A stretch of 22,752 nucleotides of DNA, taken from contig KQ964465.1 of NCBI GenBank assembly GCA_001566745.1, forward strand, positions 96,527-119,278, in the 5' to 3' direction. The position numbers and the translations under genes are program-made. The DNA is from Conidiobolus coronatus NRRL 28638. Taxonomy: Eukaryota > Entomophthoromycota > Entomophthoromycetes > Entomophthorales > Conidiobolaceae. Each line of letters starts with the position of its first letter. Position 1 is the first letter of the stretch. Shown here piece after piece: positions 10,944 to 20,772 of this stretch. A model generated the notes under the pieces. That model had not been told where the DNA came from, did no database searches, and worked only from the letters and a program-made list of their open reading frames with translations.

Positions 10944-11761
10944 ATGACTAGTAACTCAGATAATATCCAATCTCCACCCCCTGCTTGCCCTATGCACGAA
11001 GCTAACAAGCCTAAAGAACCTACACCACCTCCAAGCTGCCCAATGCACAATAAAGATAACAAAGAAGCTCCTAAGCTATTCAATCTCGATAACAACATCC
11101 CCTTCCTCCCTAATGAACCTGTCAGTGACCAAAAGACTGAACTTTCCTTAGACAGAGATATTAGTAGCATTCCAAAGGCCAATTCCGAATCTAATTGGGA
11201 GTACCCAAGTCCCCAGCAATTCTATAACGCCTTAAAGAGAAAGGGCTGGGAAACCCCTGAAGATAAGATCGACGTTATGGTTGATATCCACAACTTTTTA
11301 AATGAAGGCGCTTGGGAAGAAGTTATGAAGTGGGAGAGACTCCACAAATGGTAAGCTTGATTATATATAAATATAACCATTATTAATCAACTCTGTAGTG
11401 ATTGTGATGATCCCAAATTACTCAGATTCAGAGGAAGACCTCAAGAACTCAGTCCCAAAGCCTGGTGGTCTCACAAAATATTAGGGTAATATATATACTA
11501 TATGTAATAAAAATAAGACTTATCGTTTTTTATAGAGCCCCTAGACCTTTTGATCGTCACGACTGGACAGTAGACCGCTGTGGAAAAGAAGTTCGCTATA
11601 TTATCGACTATTACGGTGGCCCCGATGAAGATGGTAGCCCCACTTTCAACTTAGACGTACGCCCAGCCATCGATACTTTTGAAAGTGCCAAGGATCGTTT
11701 TACAGTTGGTATGCAAAGCTTCTTCAGTAGATTCACAGGAGAAAAGAAGGATCAAAACTAA
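10944..11761 (+). CDS. CYC3: holocytochrome c-type synthase (cytochrome c heme lyase)
   Basis: This mitochondrial intermembrane-space enzyme attaches heme covalently to the CXXCH motif of apocytochrome c. Exons 10944-11350, 11399-11485 and 11536-11761 join to 239 aa, a usual family length. The N-terminal region has two CPM heme-regulatory motifs (C15, C32). Then come [60 protein letters not shown], the hallmark [18 protein letters not shown] (H173 is the expected heme-ligating His) and [20 protein letters not shown]. The frame is also open from an ATG at 10914 (10 extra residues); I prefer 10944 because family members carry only a short leader before the first CPM. The YPSPQQ and FLNEG features resemble yeast Cyc3 more than Cyt2, but a single enzyme serving both cytochromes c and c1 is possible. 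It is followed by 963 bases before the kinesin gene on the same strand. Confidence 0.95.
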
Positions 11762-12724
11762 TTAACAGCAAAAATATCATTTTTTATACCAAAGGACTTT
11801 TGATAGACGCTATTTTTATATAAATACAATTTAAACTTTTATAAAACTTCAAATTAAGATTAAAAATTTGATTTTTTTTAATTATTTGAATTATTTTATT
11901 AATAATATTTGCTTAAGCTTAATATGCCTTCTATAATTATTTAATCAAAACACATGCTTTTAACAGCTTATATACTTAGACGGAAATTATAGGGTAAATT
12001 TAAAATAAATTGGAAAATGCAATAACCAAGATAAATTTGACATTTATCAAATCTATGTTACCTCAATTTATATTAATTTAAGTCTATTATATTATAATCC
12101 TTGAAATAAAGAGTTTTTTAATGTATTATTTACCTCATAATAAGAAATACTTTAGCCAATAGTACAAAAAAAATCAATAATCCATTAAAAGTATGAATTG
12201 CAAGTTGTTAGGTTTAAACAAATAAAGCTGAAGCGTGAAGTGGTTGATTCTATTTATTACCATCAACAAATCAAACCAATTGATTAACTAAAATTGCTCC
12301 CCTCTCATTACACAATTCGCATAAATTAATTGCGACTATTGGTATAATCCATGAATATATTATATGCAAAACTTATCTACACTATATAAAGTAATTTAAG
12401 AGTCGAAATTACCCTGAATTTAACGAAGTATATAAACCTGTTTTAGTTCTAATCTCCCTCTCTTATTACTAACTCCTTTGTTATTAACCAAAAAAAAACT
12501 TAAATTTTAAGTTTACTACACTTTTCACTTATATTCTCTACTTCATTTTTGATCATAAATTAATCTCTTTTTCGCTTCTCTTTTTGTTTTTTATTTTATT
12601 ATAACAAACAATAATTAATTAATTAATATAAAAATATAAAATAATATTAACTTTATAAAAAATAAATTTTGAATAATAATTGATATTCAGTCTGATTAAA
12701 ATATAATATTTAACTAATTGAATT
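11762..12724. other. intergenic: heme lyase 3' flank and kinesin promoter
   Basis: AT-rich spacer between two plus-strand genes. The right half contains TATATAAA at 12383-12390, a CCCCT core at 12299-12303 and a pyrimidine-rich belt from about 12440 to 12600. No supported gene was seen on either strand. Confidence 0.5.
12383..12600 (+). promoter_or_regulatory. kinesin promoter: TATA box and pyrimidine-rich belt
   Basis: TATATAAA at 12383-12390 is followed by CT-rich segments (TCTCCCTCTC near 12453; TCTTTTTCGCTTCTC near 12574), ending about 125 bases before the kinesin ATG. This order, TATA then a pyrimidine tract then the start region, is typical of fungal promoters. The transcription start itself cannot be placed from sequence. 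Confidence 0.45.
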
Positions 12725-15700
12725 ATGTCTGAAGAGTCTACAAGTGTTAGGTAAGTGCATAATCTATCAACAGCTAAAAGCTTATATTCATTAATTATTT
12801 AGGGTAGCTTTAAGGGTTCGTCCTATAACAGCTAAGGAGAAATTAGAGCACTGTTCTGATTGTATTACTTATGTACCAGGAACTACCCAAATGGTACTTG
12901 GGTCAGATAAAGCTTTCACCTTTGACTATATTTTCGATGATAATATTCACCAGGAGGATGTTTATAAAAACTGTGTTGCAAGCTTAATGGACCAGTTTTT
13001 GATGGGGTAAAATAATTTTTAAATGCATCAGATGAATATAATATTAACTCTTTTATTTAGTTTTAATGCTACAGTATTCGCCTATGGGTAAATATTATTT
13101 GATTTTTAATTATTATATTAGTTACTAATTATGTTAATCTATTAATTTTAATCTAATTTAGTCAAGTAAGTTGAAGCATATAATTTTGATATTTAGTTTA
13201 AATTGAATACTAATTTGTAAATTATAATAGACTGGAAGTGGTAAAACTTATAGTATGGGTACTAGTATGGACCAGTCTAAAGACCCTAACCAACAAGGTA
13301 ATTTGACTAATCTTAAATAGTTAGCAGTTTAGCTAAAACTTATTAGGTATCGTCCCAAGAGCCATAAATCACCTATTCGAAGAAATCTCTATAAGAAAGT
13401 CAAAATCAAAGTATTATCAGTCTGAGGTGTCCGTTTCATTTTTAGAACTTTATAATGAAGATTTACTCGACTTATTAAATCCGCAGCCCAGGAATAATAA
13501 CTCAAAAAATAAGGATAGCTTAGGACCTCAAATTAGAGAAGATCCACAAGGCGGTATTTATTGGACCGGGGTCAAAGAAATCGCCGCCTCAAATCCTGAT
13601 GAGCTTATGAATTATATGTATCAAGGTTTAATTTGTAGAAGTACTGCTAGTACTGATATGAATTTGGTTTCATCGAGATCGCATGCTATCTTTTCCGTTA
13701 CTTTAAAGCAACAGTTAGAAGCTAGTTGGCTTGAGAATGGAGTTATAGAAGAATCTAGCTCTGATGATCCAGATGCCCCACCTCCAGCACTTCAAAATAT
13801 TGTTTCAAAGTTCCATTTCGTAGATTTAGCAGGTAGTGAAAGGCTAAAGAAGACAAACGCTGTTGGGGGTAGAGCCAAAGAAGGTATATCCATTAACGCT
13901 GGGCTACTAGCCTTAGGAAACGTAATCAGTGCTCTTGGAGATGCTGCATTAAAAGGATCCCATGTACCATACAGAAATTCCAAATTAACCAGACTTTTGC
14001 AAGATTCTCTTGGTGGAAATAGCAAAACACTTATGCTTGCTTGTATCTCACCCTCAGATACAAATTTCTTAGAAACTCTTAGTACTCTAAAATATGCTAA
14101 TCGCGCTAGAAACATCAAAAATAGAGTTCAAGTTAATGTTGGTGAAGGTGATCCAAAGGAAGAAATTCAAAGATTGAGAGCTGAACTTGCAAGAGTTAAG
14201 CTACAGCTAGTTAATATGAATCCTCCTAAAGCTCCCACTCCAGATAGTCACCAAGTTTCTTACCAACTCAAGCAAAAGGATCAGTTAATCAAGCAGCTTC
14301 AGAGTAAAATCAGAGCTATGTCTTCAAATGAATTAGATGCAACCTCTTCAAATGGAAGCGGTATTGATATGGTATCTCAATTAGAACAAAGCGAAGTTAA
14401 ATGCTCTGACTTGAAGGCTAAATTGGATCAAGGGTTGGAAATTATTAATGATTCAGTATTTAAGCTGAATAGAATTAAAGATCACCTAAAGGCTTTGGAT
14501 ATTGATCCTAGCCACCCTGAAGCACAATCATTAGAGAATGATGTAGACACTTTGTCTACATCTTTACTCAACACTGTTGAATTATTCAACAATACACTAA
14601 ATACTCACCAAGAACCTCTATCACCTGACGATACAGATGCTTCATCACCATCGATTTCTATAACCCCTGTAGATTCTATCAAATTATCTAAAACCATCTC
14701 AGATCCCGTATCCCAAACAAAAAATCCAAGATCAATCGCTTGGTCTGCTTTACCTGCATCAATGACATCACCAACCAGCAAGACATCTGGAAAAGAACCA
14801 AGTCAAAGCAAGCAAATCAGAGACCTTACTCTTGCTCTTAAGAAGGCACTTGCTGAGCGTGATGCAGCAGTTAAAAAAGCTGAAAACGCTTCTCATACGC
14901 TCCGCACAAAGGCCAGTTCTCCCGCTCTCAACGGATCAGTACCTAGAAAATCATCGGTTACACCACCAAATGTACCACCTGCAGGTATGGCTAAATTGAA
15001 AAAAGAATTGGAAATGGCACAGCGTCAAATTCAACAGCAAAAGCAAGAGATCATGGGCTTGAAAAAGGAAAATACCAGACAGTTAAGAACTCCTAGTAGA
15101 AATACGGTAATTATACCTTTTAGATCCATAGTATCTTTTATTAATTTATTTTTATAGTCGAGACCAGTTTCTAGAAACAAGAACTTATCTGAATTCCCAG
15201 ATTACAACAGCCAGCAATCTCCAAATGGATTACGAGCAAGTTTCAAGAAGCGTCAAGTTGAAGATGAAATTAATTACTTCTTGATGGGAAGAAAGACTAG
15301 AATTACTTTACATGAGTTAATCACAAAATTAGAACCTCAAATGGAAGAGTTGGAGGAACTACTCTCAGAAAGAGACCGTATTCAAACTTTAGTTGATCAG
15401 CACAGAGAGACACGATTAAATAATATGAACGATGGTATGGAATCTTTCATGCAAGTAGAGACTGAAGTTGAATTGGAAAGTTTGATTGAGCAGCTTAGGT
15501 TTGTAGATGATCAATTAGAACTTTTAGAAGCTGAAGTCAGTTACACTGAAGCTAAAATCAGAGCTTTAGAACGCAAAGCTGAAACTGCACTTAGACCAGA
15601 GTCTAGCTCTCAAACTGATGACTTATACGGTGAAAACCACTACAAATATGCATTAAAGTTACTTTCCGAGTTAGATGATACTGAAACTCAAGGTATGCTC

Positions 15701-16069
15701 GAACTTTTACTCAAAGACGTTGTAACACTTCAAATGGATACTTGGACTTATGAAATGACTATAAAAGGCTTAGACCAACAAAACAAGGAACTACAAAATA
15801 CTCTTGGAGTTCTAAAACAAGCAGCTGCTACAATGGCTATGGATTATGAAAACCGAATCCTAGCCCTTGAAACTGGAGTTGACGTTGCTGAATTAACTCA
15901 ACTCGCTCAAGAAGAATATATCCCAACCCCTGAAGAATTAAATAATGAATTGGGAGGTGAGAATGAAAATAACATGAATAATGAGGTTAATTTAGAAGAT
16001 TTTGTAGATAATTTCCAAAGCTTTCACCTATCAAAAAATGAATTAATAGTTGAAAACGATCAATTTTAA
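12725..16069 (+). CDS. kinesin-4 family motor protein (KIF4-like)
   Basis: An N-terminal plus-end-directed microtubule motor; kinesin-4 proteins control microtubule growth and spindle or cargo organisation. Exons 12725-12750, 12803-13006, 13061-13087, 13162-13165, 13231-13297, 13347-15106 and 15158-16069 give 999 aa. The motor domain spans residues ~8-373: RVALRVRPI, SDKAFTFDYIF, NATVFAYG, P-loop GQTGSGKT (86-93), switch I SSRSHAIF (218-225), switch II DLAGSER (269-275), KLTRLLQDSLGGNSKTLM and LKYANRARNIKNRVQVN. KVSYLEIYNE/DLAGSERQKKTKAEGDR-type signatures place it nearest KIF4. Coiled-coil segments follow at ~375-440, ~595-690 and ~735-930, with a Ser/Thr/Pro-rich linker near 530-590. About 15 extra residues sit between switch I and II. 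The C-terminal Cys-rich domain of animal KIF4 is absent, and the protein ends in an acidic Asn/Glu-rich tail. The 26-base first exon supplies MSEESTSV; the kinesin core begins right after the first splice. Confidence 0.95.
13162..13165 (+). other. 4-base microexon (TCAA) in the kinesin P-loop
   Basis: The upstream exon ends at 13087 with GG (phase 2) and the downstream exon starts at 13231 with ACTGGAAGTGGT. Only T+CAA, flanked by TTTAG and GTAAGT, restores Gly-Gln-Thr-Gly-Ser-Gly-Lys-Thr and the reading frame. Skipping it shifts the frame inside the nucleotide-binding loop. Confidence 0.8.
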
Positions 16070-16100
16070 AATATATAATTTTATAGTTAAATAGTAATAT

Positions 16101-16106
16101 AATAAA
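16101..16106 (+). terminator. candidate poly(A) signal of the kinesin gene
   Basis: AATAAA begins 32 bases after the kinesin stop codon and is followed by a T-run. The spacing is suitable; AT-rich context makes it uncertain. Confidence 0.35.
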
Positions 16107-18240
16107 ACTTTTTTTATAATTATCATATAATTTATTATTAACTCTTGTATTGATTTTTCTAATTTTCGAATACACTATTACAAAAATAATAATAATTTCA
16201 TTTTGAATACTTTTGTTTATTTTAGAATAATAACAAATATAATAACTAAAAGCGCAAATTTGTAATTAATTTGATTTTTTACTACCTTTGAAATAAAATA
16301 AACAAGAAATATTCTATAACTGAGCTGAATATTATCCAGTGATGCAAATTATATATTAAATTATAAGTTTATATGCACAATTTTAGTTAAACTGATACAA
16401 ATTTATACTGAATAGGATTCAAAAAAGTTAAATTTTGCTAAAGATGTGTTTTTATTCCAACTTTGTCAAAAGAGAATACTTAACATATCAAATTATATTT
16501 AGTTTATAAATATGATTAATAACAATGCTTATTAAATAAACTTAAATCTATAAGGATGTAAAATAATATAAGATTAGATATTAAAGTTTTGCAAAGAAAA
16601 TAATGACTAAATGTCGTTGAAAATAAGATTGCTATAATGCAGGTGATTTGTTATATATAAATAATAGTTAAAAAAGCTATAGTTTTAACCAGTATATAGT
16701 TTTAGATTAGTTTTAGATCAATATTAGATTAATGCGATATATTTATATATCGTGATATCATAAAATAAAATAACATCTATCTAATATAATCTTTTCCATT
16801 TTATAAAGTATATAATTTATATAAATAATTAAAAACCTTAGTTAATAACATTAAATTTTAATTTAACAATTATATAAAATATTAAAATATCTAAATTAGT
16901 TTGTTTTGCTTAAATATAAATAAAATATATTTAATGAGTTAATAGATTAAATATTCTTCAGTTGGATAAAATTATTAATAGTTCTTAAATTAAATTAATT
17001 CTTATTTCAAATCTTGCTTAAATACTTTCAAGTCTGATTAATATATATTTATAACATAAAAATATTAGAAAAAGCAGCTTTAATATTTCGCTACATTATG
17101 AAATTCTTTTTCCATAACTAGGAATTGCCTAAATCGGGCATATATAAACAATCTACATATAAGAATTTTTTATTATATATACGTGGTTAGAACTTCTGCT
17201 TTATTTAATAATTAATAATTATAATTTATAATTAATATGGAAACCCTTAATATAAAGTATGAAATAATTTTTGTTACAAACTAGGATAAATTGGCGGATA
17301 TGGGTTGAGTTAAATTAATAGTAAAGGAGTAATAAAGTGGAAAGAAGGGATAGATAACAATATTTAATAATTTATATGAGTTTATTATACGCTAAATTAT
17401 TGAATATTAAACAGTCAGAGAGTAGGGATAGAATTCAATGGATTTAAATACGCTGATACTTCAATATATCGCCTTATAATTGACTGATATTCTTATGATA
17501 AGAAATTTTTACCTGTTACAATAGTAATTTTATATTCATATGATGCCTCACAAAATTTAATTAATCCTTATTTAATTTAAAATTATGAGAATAAAGTAGA
17601 GTTTAGAATAAGGCTGATTTAATTATAAACTTTGAATAAAATATGATTATTATTTAAATTATACATTGATTCGTTAATTTCTTGTTATATTATAATAATT
17701 AATATATTCATAATCCTTAAAATGTAGATATGACATAACTCAAGTAATTATATCATTCTACATTTAAATGAAGAATTCTCTACGCTTATATAGCATGCAA
17801 ATGGAATTTAGTATATCACTGGACAAAACCTTTTTCAGCGTGACTTTAATCATATAATAACTTTATTAACCATCCACGTGACTCAAAACATTTAGTATTT
17901 GGATAGCCTTTCCTTTAGCTAATGTTTTGGATTAAGGTTAAATTCAATGCTGAGTAACCAAAGGCTTATGCTAACTGGATAAAGTTTAGTTAACAGTTTA
18001 AAGTTAATGAGTAAATATTAACTCAATTTTATTTGAAATTAAAAGGGGGAGAGAAAGCTATGACATAGAGACTAAGCTGCACTATATTCTAGCATACACA
18101 AATGAATAAGGAGAGACCCAAAAAATTAAAGTGAATCTAGAGGTTAAACATTGCTATAATTCACCGAATTGATAGCATTTATTAAATGCTGCAAAATTCT
18201 CAGTTTTATTGCTTTATAATGCATAGATTAATTGTTAATT

Positions 18241-18303
18241 ATTCTCTCTCTTTCTCTAACTCTATTCTCTCGCTCTTTTTCTCTTTTTTTATCCACTCTC
18301 CTC
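18241..18303 (+). promoter_or_regulatory. orphan pyrimidine tract
   Basis: About 56 of 63 bases are C or T (repeated CTCTCTCTTTCTCT-type units). It resembles the pyrimidine belt before the kinesin gene but faces no recognisable open frame: the ATG at 18308 opens only 15 codons. It may be the promoter of a non-coding or lost transcript running toward the zinc-finger gene, or a simple-sequence tract. Confidence 0.3.
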
Positions 18304-18590
18304 ATTAATGAAACAGTTCAATTGTCACAAAATACTAGTTAGCTATCGATTCTAGTAGCATAAAGGGATTCGAGTAGCAATTAATTAATCAGGTTCCGGC
18401 ATTAATTCGATAACTCCCTTTAATGATGTCGGGAATTAGATTGAATGATATACTTTTTTAAAGGGATGAATATTCTTTTTGCTCAACTTATCAGAGCTTT
18501 AGAGTTCAGTTTATCTTTAAATTTTTTATTTTAATGTGATCAATTTTTAGTATCCAGTCAATATGACTAAATTCAGATTTTAATTCATTT

Positions 18591-18714
18591 TGGAAGGAGA
18601 GACGTGAGATGGTACTATTCATCTTCTATTGTTATACTTTTAGCTGGAAGGATTAATAAATATACAGGTGTCATAATATACGGAGGTTGTGTTAGTTTTT
18701 TGACTTTGGAAGGA
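18591..18714 (-). repeat. three TCCTTCCA copies in the 3' flank of the zinc-finger gene
   Basis: TGGAAGGA on the plus strand occurs at 18591-18598, 18645-18652 and 18707-18714; in the mRNA sense each is UCCUUCCA. The third copy directly follows the stop codon. The spacings are 54 and 62 bases. They may be 3'UTR protein-binding sites; the binding factor is unknown. Confidence 0.4.
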
Positions 18715-19263
18715 TTACTTTTGCCTAGTGTGAATGCGAGTATGTTGATTTAAGTTGTCACTGCGACTGAAACGCTTTCTACAGTGAGGGAAAGGGCACT
18801 CATAAGGCTTTTCATTGCTATGAAGAGTTCTCAAGTGTCTTTTTAAATGCTCAGCACGCCTGAATTTGCGGTCACACTCAGGAAGAGGGCAAGGATATGG
18901 GCGGTGGTCAGTAACTACGTTGCTGGGAACAATAGGGGGAGTGGGAAGAAATTCAGTTGGTGATATGCCAGTAAGATCAGAGGGCATATCTCCTGTAATA
19001 TAAGGGAAATACTCGCTTGCAAGGTCGTCAGGAAATAGATAAGATGACATATATGGAGTAGGAGGAGATAATAAAGGAAAGTGACCATGAACTGGTGATG
19101 AAGAGAGACACTCAGAAGGACTAGAACAGTTTTGTCCTTGTGTGGACATAGTGAGAGTATAAGTTGGAGATGGAGTAGATACATCCATGCTAGTGTTTTC
19201 AAGGGTAGGAGATAATTCCATAGGGAATTGTTCAATCCAAGAGAAAGAGCCATAAGATTCCAT
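18715..19263 (-). CDS. Msn2/4-type two-finger C2H2 transcription factor
   Basis: An uninterrupted 182-aa gene. Two C-terminal C2H2 fingers: finger 1 with C125, C130, H143, H148 (C-x4-C-x12-H-x4-H) and finger 2 with C156, C161, H174, H178. The recognition helices RAEHLKR and RSDNLNQ have the same base-contact residues (R/H/R and R/N/Q) as yeast Msn2/Msn4, which bind the stress element AGGGG. The HSNEKPYEC linker is also Msn2-like, so nuclear STRE-type binding is a fair inference. Residues 1-120 are Ser/Thr/Pro-rich with nine S/T-P sites (S18, T30, S32, S49, S56, S66, T69, S101, T108), suggesting control by proline-directed kinases. An acidic-hydrophobic patch ([20 protein letters not shown]) could be an activation region. 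It is far shorter than Msn2 (about 700 aa). The first Met lies 144 bases after a TATA box. Other fungal two-finger factors with the same helices cannot be excluded. Confidence 0.85.
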   Translation of the reverse strand: MESYGSFSWIEQFPMELSPTLENTSMDVSTPSPTYTLTMSTQGQNCSSPSECLSSSPVHGHFPLLSPPTPYMSSYLFPDDLASEYFPYITGDMPSDLTGISPTEFLPTPPIVPSNVVTDHRPYPCPLPECDRKFRRAEHLKRHLRTLHSNEKPYECPFPHCRKRFSRSDNLNQHTRIHTRQK

Positions 19264-19406
19264 GTTGACTATAATTTTTAGGTAGAAGGCTGAAGTTTTA
19301 GTGAAATTGATCGATCAAAGGATAGTTAGTCGATTAAAACAGTGACCAAAAACTTGGGGTAATTTTAGAGCTTATTTGTAAAGCTAATGATTAGGTTAAA
19401 CAGTTG

Positions 19407-19414
19407 TTTATATA
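19407..19414 (-). promoter_or_regulatory. TATA box of the zinc-finger gene
   Basis: TATATAAA on the minus strand, 144-151 bases before the start codon. It is a consensus match identical to the one before the kinesin gene. Confidence 0.45.
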
Positions 19415-20419
19415 GCATTCTTGAATTGCTCAATTGGGCATCCACAAATCATCTTTCTTAACTATTCCAGTTATTAGAACCAATTTTAAACACCTCAGTC
19501 TTCCCAATCATCGTAGTGATCTAAGATCCCAATACTCTCAATTCAGCAGGTAATCCCCTTAAACAAAATTTATTGAAACATGAAATTAAAACAATATAAC
19601 CATAAATGCTCAAAAGTATATTACGTCCTAATATATTACTGATAACTAGCTTATTATTTCTCTATTTGTTAGTTTTTAATATTTCAACATATAAATTTAT
19701 ATGGATGGATATTGGATTAATAGCAATTAAATAATACTTGTTCTTAATACATACGTCTTAATTGCTACTAATTAAATAGTAGTAATTGCACACTGATCTT
19801 CAACTTGAAGTAATTGATTAGATATTATTAAAGCCACCCGTTAAAAACTAAAGAAATCTAGCATATAAATGCTCCATACATTATTCTATTGTGGTTTTGA
19901 TTAGTAAATAAGTCGTAAATTTTAATAAAAATTTGAGCTAGTTGGAAACGACAAGAATGGAATTTATATTAAAAACAAGTATAATAGACAAACATAAGCA
20001 GCAAGTTCAAGTAATTCTAATATACGCTAAATGAAACTATTTAACTAAACAAAGTAAAAGGAGACACTGGTGACAAAAGGAGTACTAGAAGGGGTGAATT
20101 CATTAATTCTCAATTCTTTCCAACAAATTTGGGCAAGAGTAATAGTGACAATTATAGTTGTCGAGCGTTAATTAATTTTTAAGGGATAAATTCTGAGAGT
20201 TATCCATTCAATTTAAACAGAAGTTGATTAATGGGCATGATTATAATAAATTTGTTGTTCTTCACTTTAACCCAGTTGAATAATTGAGTGTTTAAGATGA
20301 CGTATGTGGAATATGCATCTTGTATCGTTACTTTTGAATATCATATATATTGATTTAATTCTCTTACATAATGATTATGAATGAGAGCATATTAATTAAT
20401 ATAAATGTATAAATGTATA

Positions 20420-20772
20420 TTAATGGCAAATATTAACAATAACAATATTACAATGCGAGAGTCGATTAATAAAAACAATCCAACGGCGTATGTCATCGTA
20501 AATGCGTAGGGCATTGAGCAAAGCCATCCCCTTTAGCACAATTAATAGGAGTGACTCCCAGCCAATAAATTAAGTTTAGTATAGTAGAGCTCCATTGAAG
20601 TAAACTAGTAAACTCAATTTAACCTTAAATTCTCCCATATATCTTATTTCTAAAATTAAAATCCTCCCTCTTCTGAAATCTATAAAAAAATCCCCTTTAA
20701 TCGCTTACTGCTCAAAAGCTCAACTCTTCTATCTCTAATAGATAACAGGATTACTGCATAATCCGCCTTAAA
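20420..20772 (-). pseudogene. decayed coding-like island of unknown family
   Basis: Parts of this patch reach about 40% G+C. After an AATAG acceptor-like site (20773), the minus strand reads FKADYAVILLSIRDRRVELL and continues to a stop at 20680, just past a 7-T run. One frame over, 37 open codons (including RILILEIRYMGEFKVKLSLL), two close stops (TAA at about 20570 and 20564) and 49 open codons (GMALLNALRIYDDIRRWIVF) follow, ending at 20420. About 93 codons with only two stops is unusual at this composition. The frameshift at the T-run plus the stops suggest a relic. A further 41-codon open stretch on the same strand (20167-20045) could belong to it. I do not recognise the family. Confidence 0.3.

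Larger units (their letters stand above)
16070..18714. other. AT-rich intergenic gap between convergent genes
   Basis: The kinesin (plus) and zinc-finger gene (minus) both end into this 2.6-kb gap, so no promoter is expected for either. It nevertheless contains a purine tract at 18041-18057, a strong pyrimidine tract at 18241-18303, a 19-base-spaced imperfect repeat at 18348-18379 and a CACGTG E-box near 17876. I could support no gene, tRNA or mobile element. The right end is the 3' flank of the zinc-finger gene. Confidence 0.5.

Noticed and set aside
13792-14118. Long open frame on the minus strand inside the kinesin gene, and similar antisense frames in VID28, the heme lyase and the zinc-finger gene.
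   Set aside because: These mirror the sense codons of strongly supported genes and carry no domain of their own.
17236-17310. Short plus-strand open frame (METLNIKYEIIFVTN) about 100 bases after a TATATAAA.
   Set aside because: Only 15 codons, with no splice donor giving a continuation and no GC rise.
18363-18424. tRNA-like arrangement: 7-base complementary ends with a TTCGATA segment.
   Set aside because: The total span is about 60 bases, the T-stem does not pair and no D-arm or anticodon stem can be drawn.
19428-19550. A 42-codon plus-strand open frame ahead of an AGCAG/GTAATC donor-like site, antisense to the zinc-finger promoter.
   Set aside because: It has no start codon and no matching next exon; it lies in the 5' region of the zinc-finger gene, where GC is naturally higher.
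20423-20509. A 28-codon plus-strand open frame starting MANINNNNITM.
   Set aside because: It is antisense to the more coding-like minus-strand relic and starts in an Asn-rich AT stretch; chance open frames of this length are common here.
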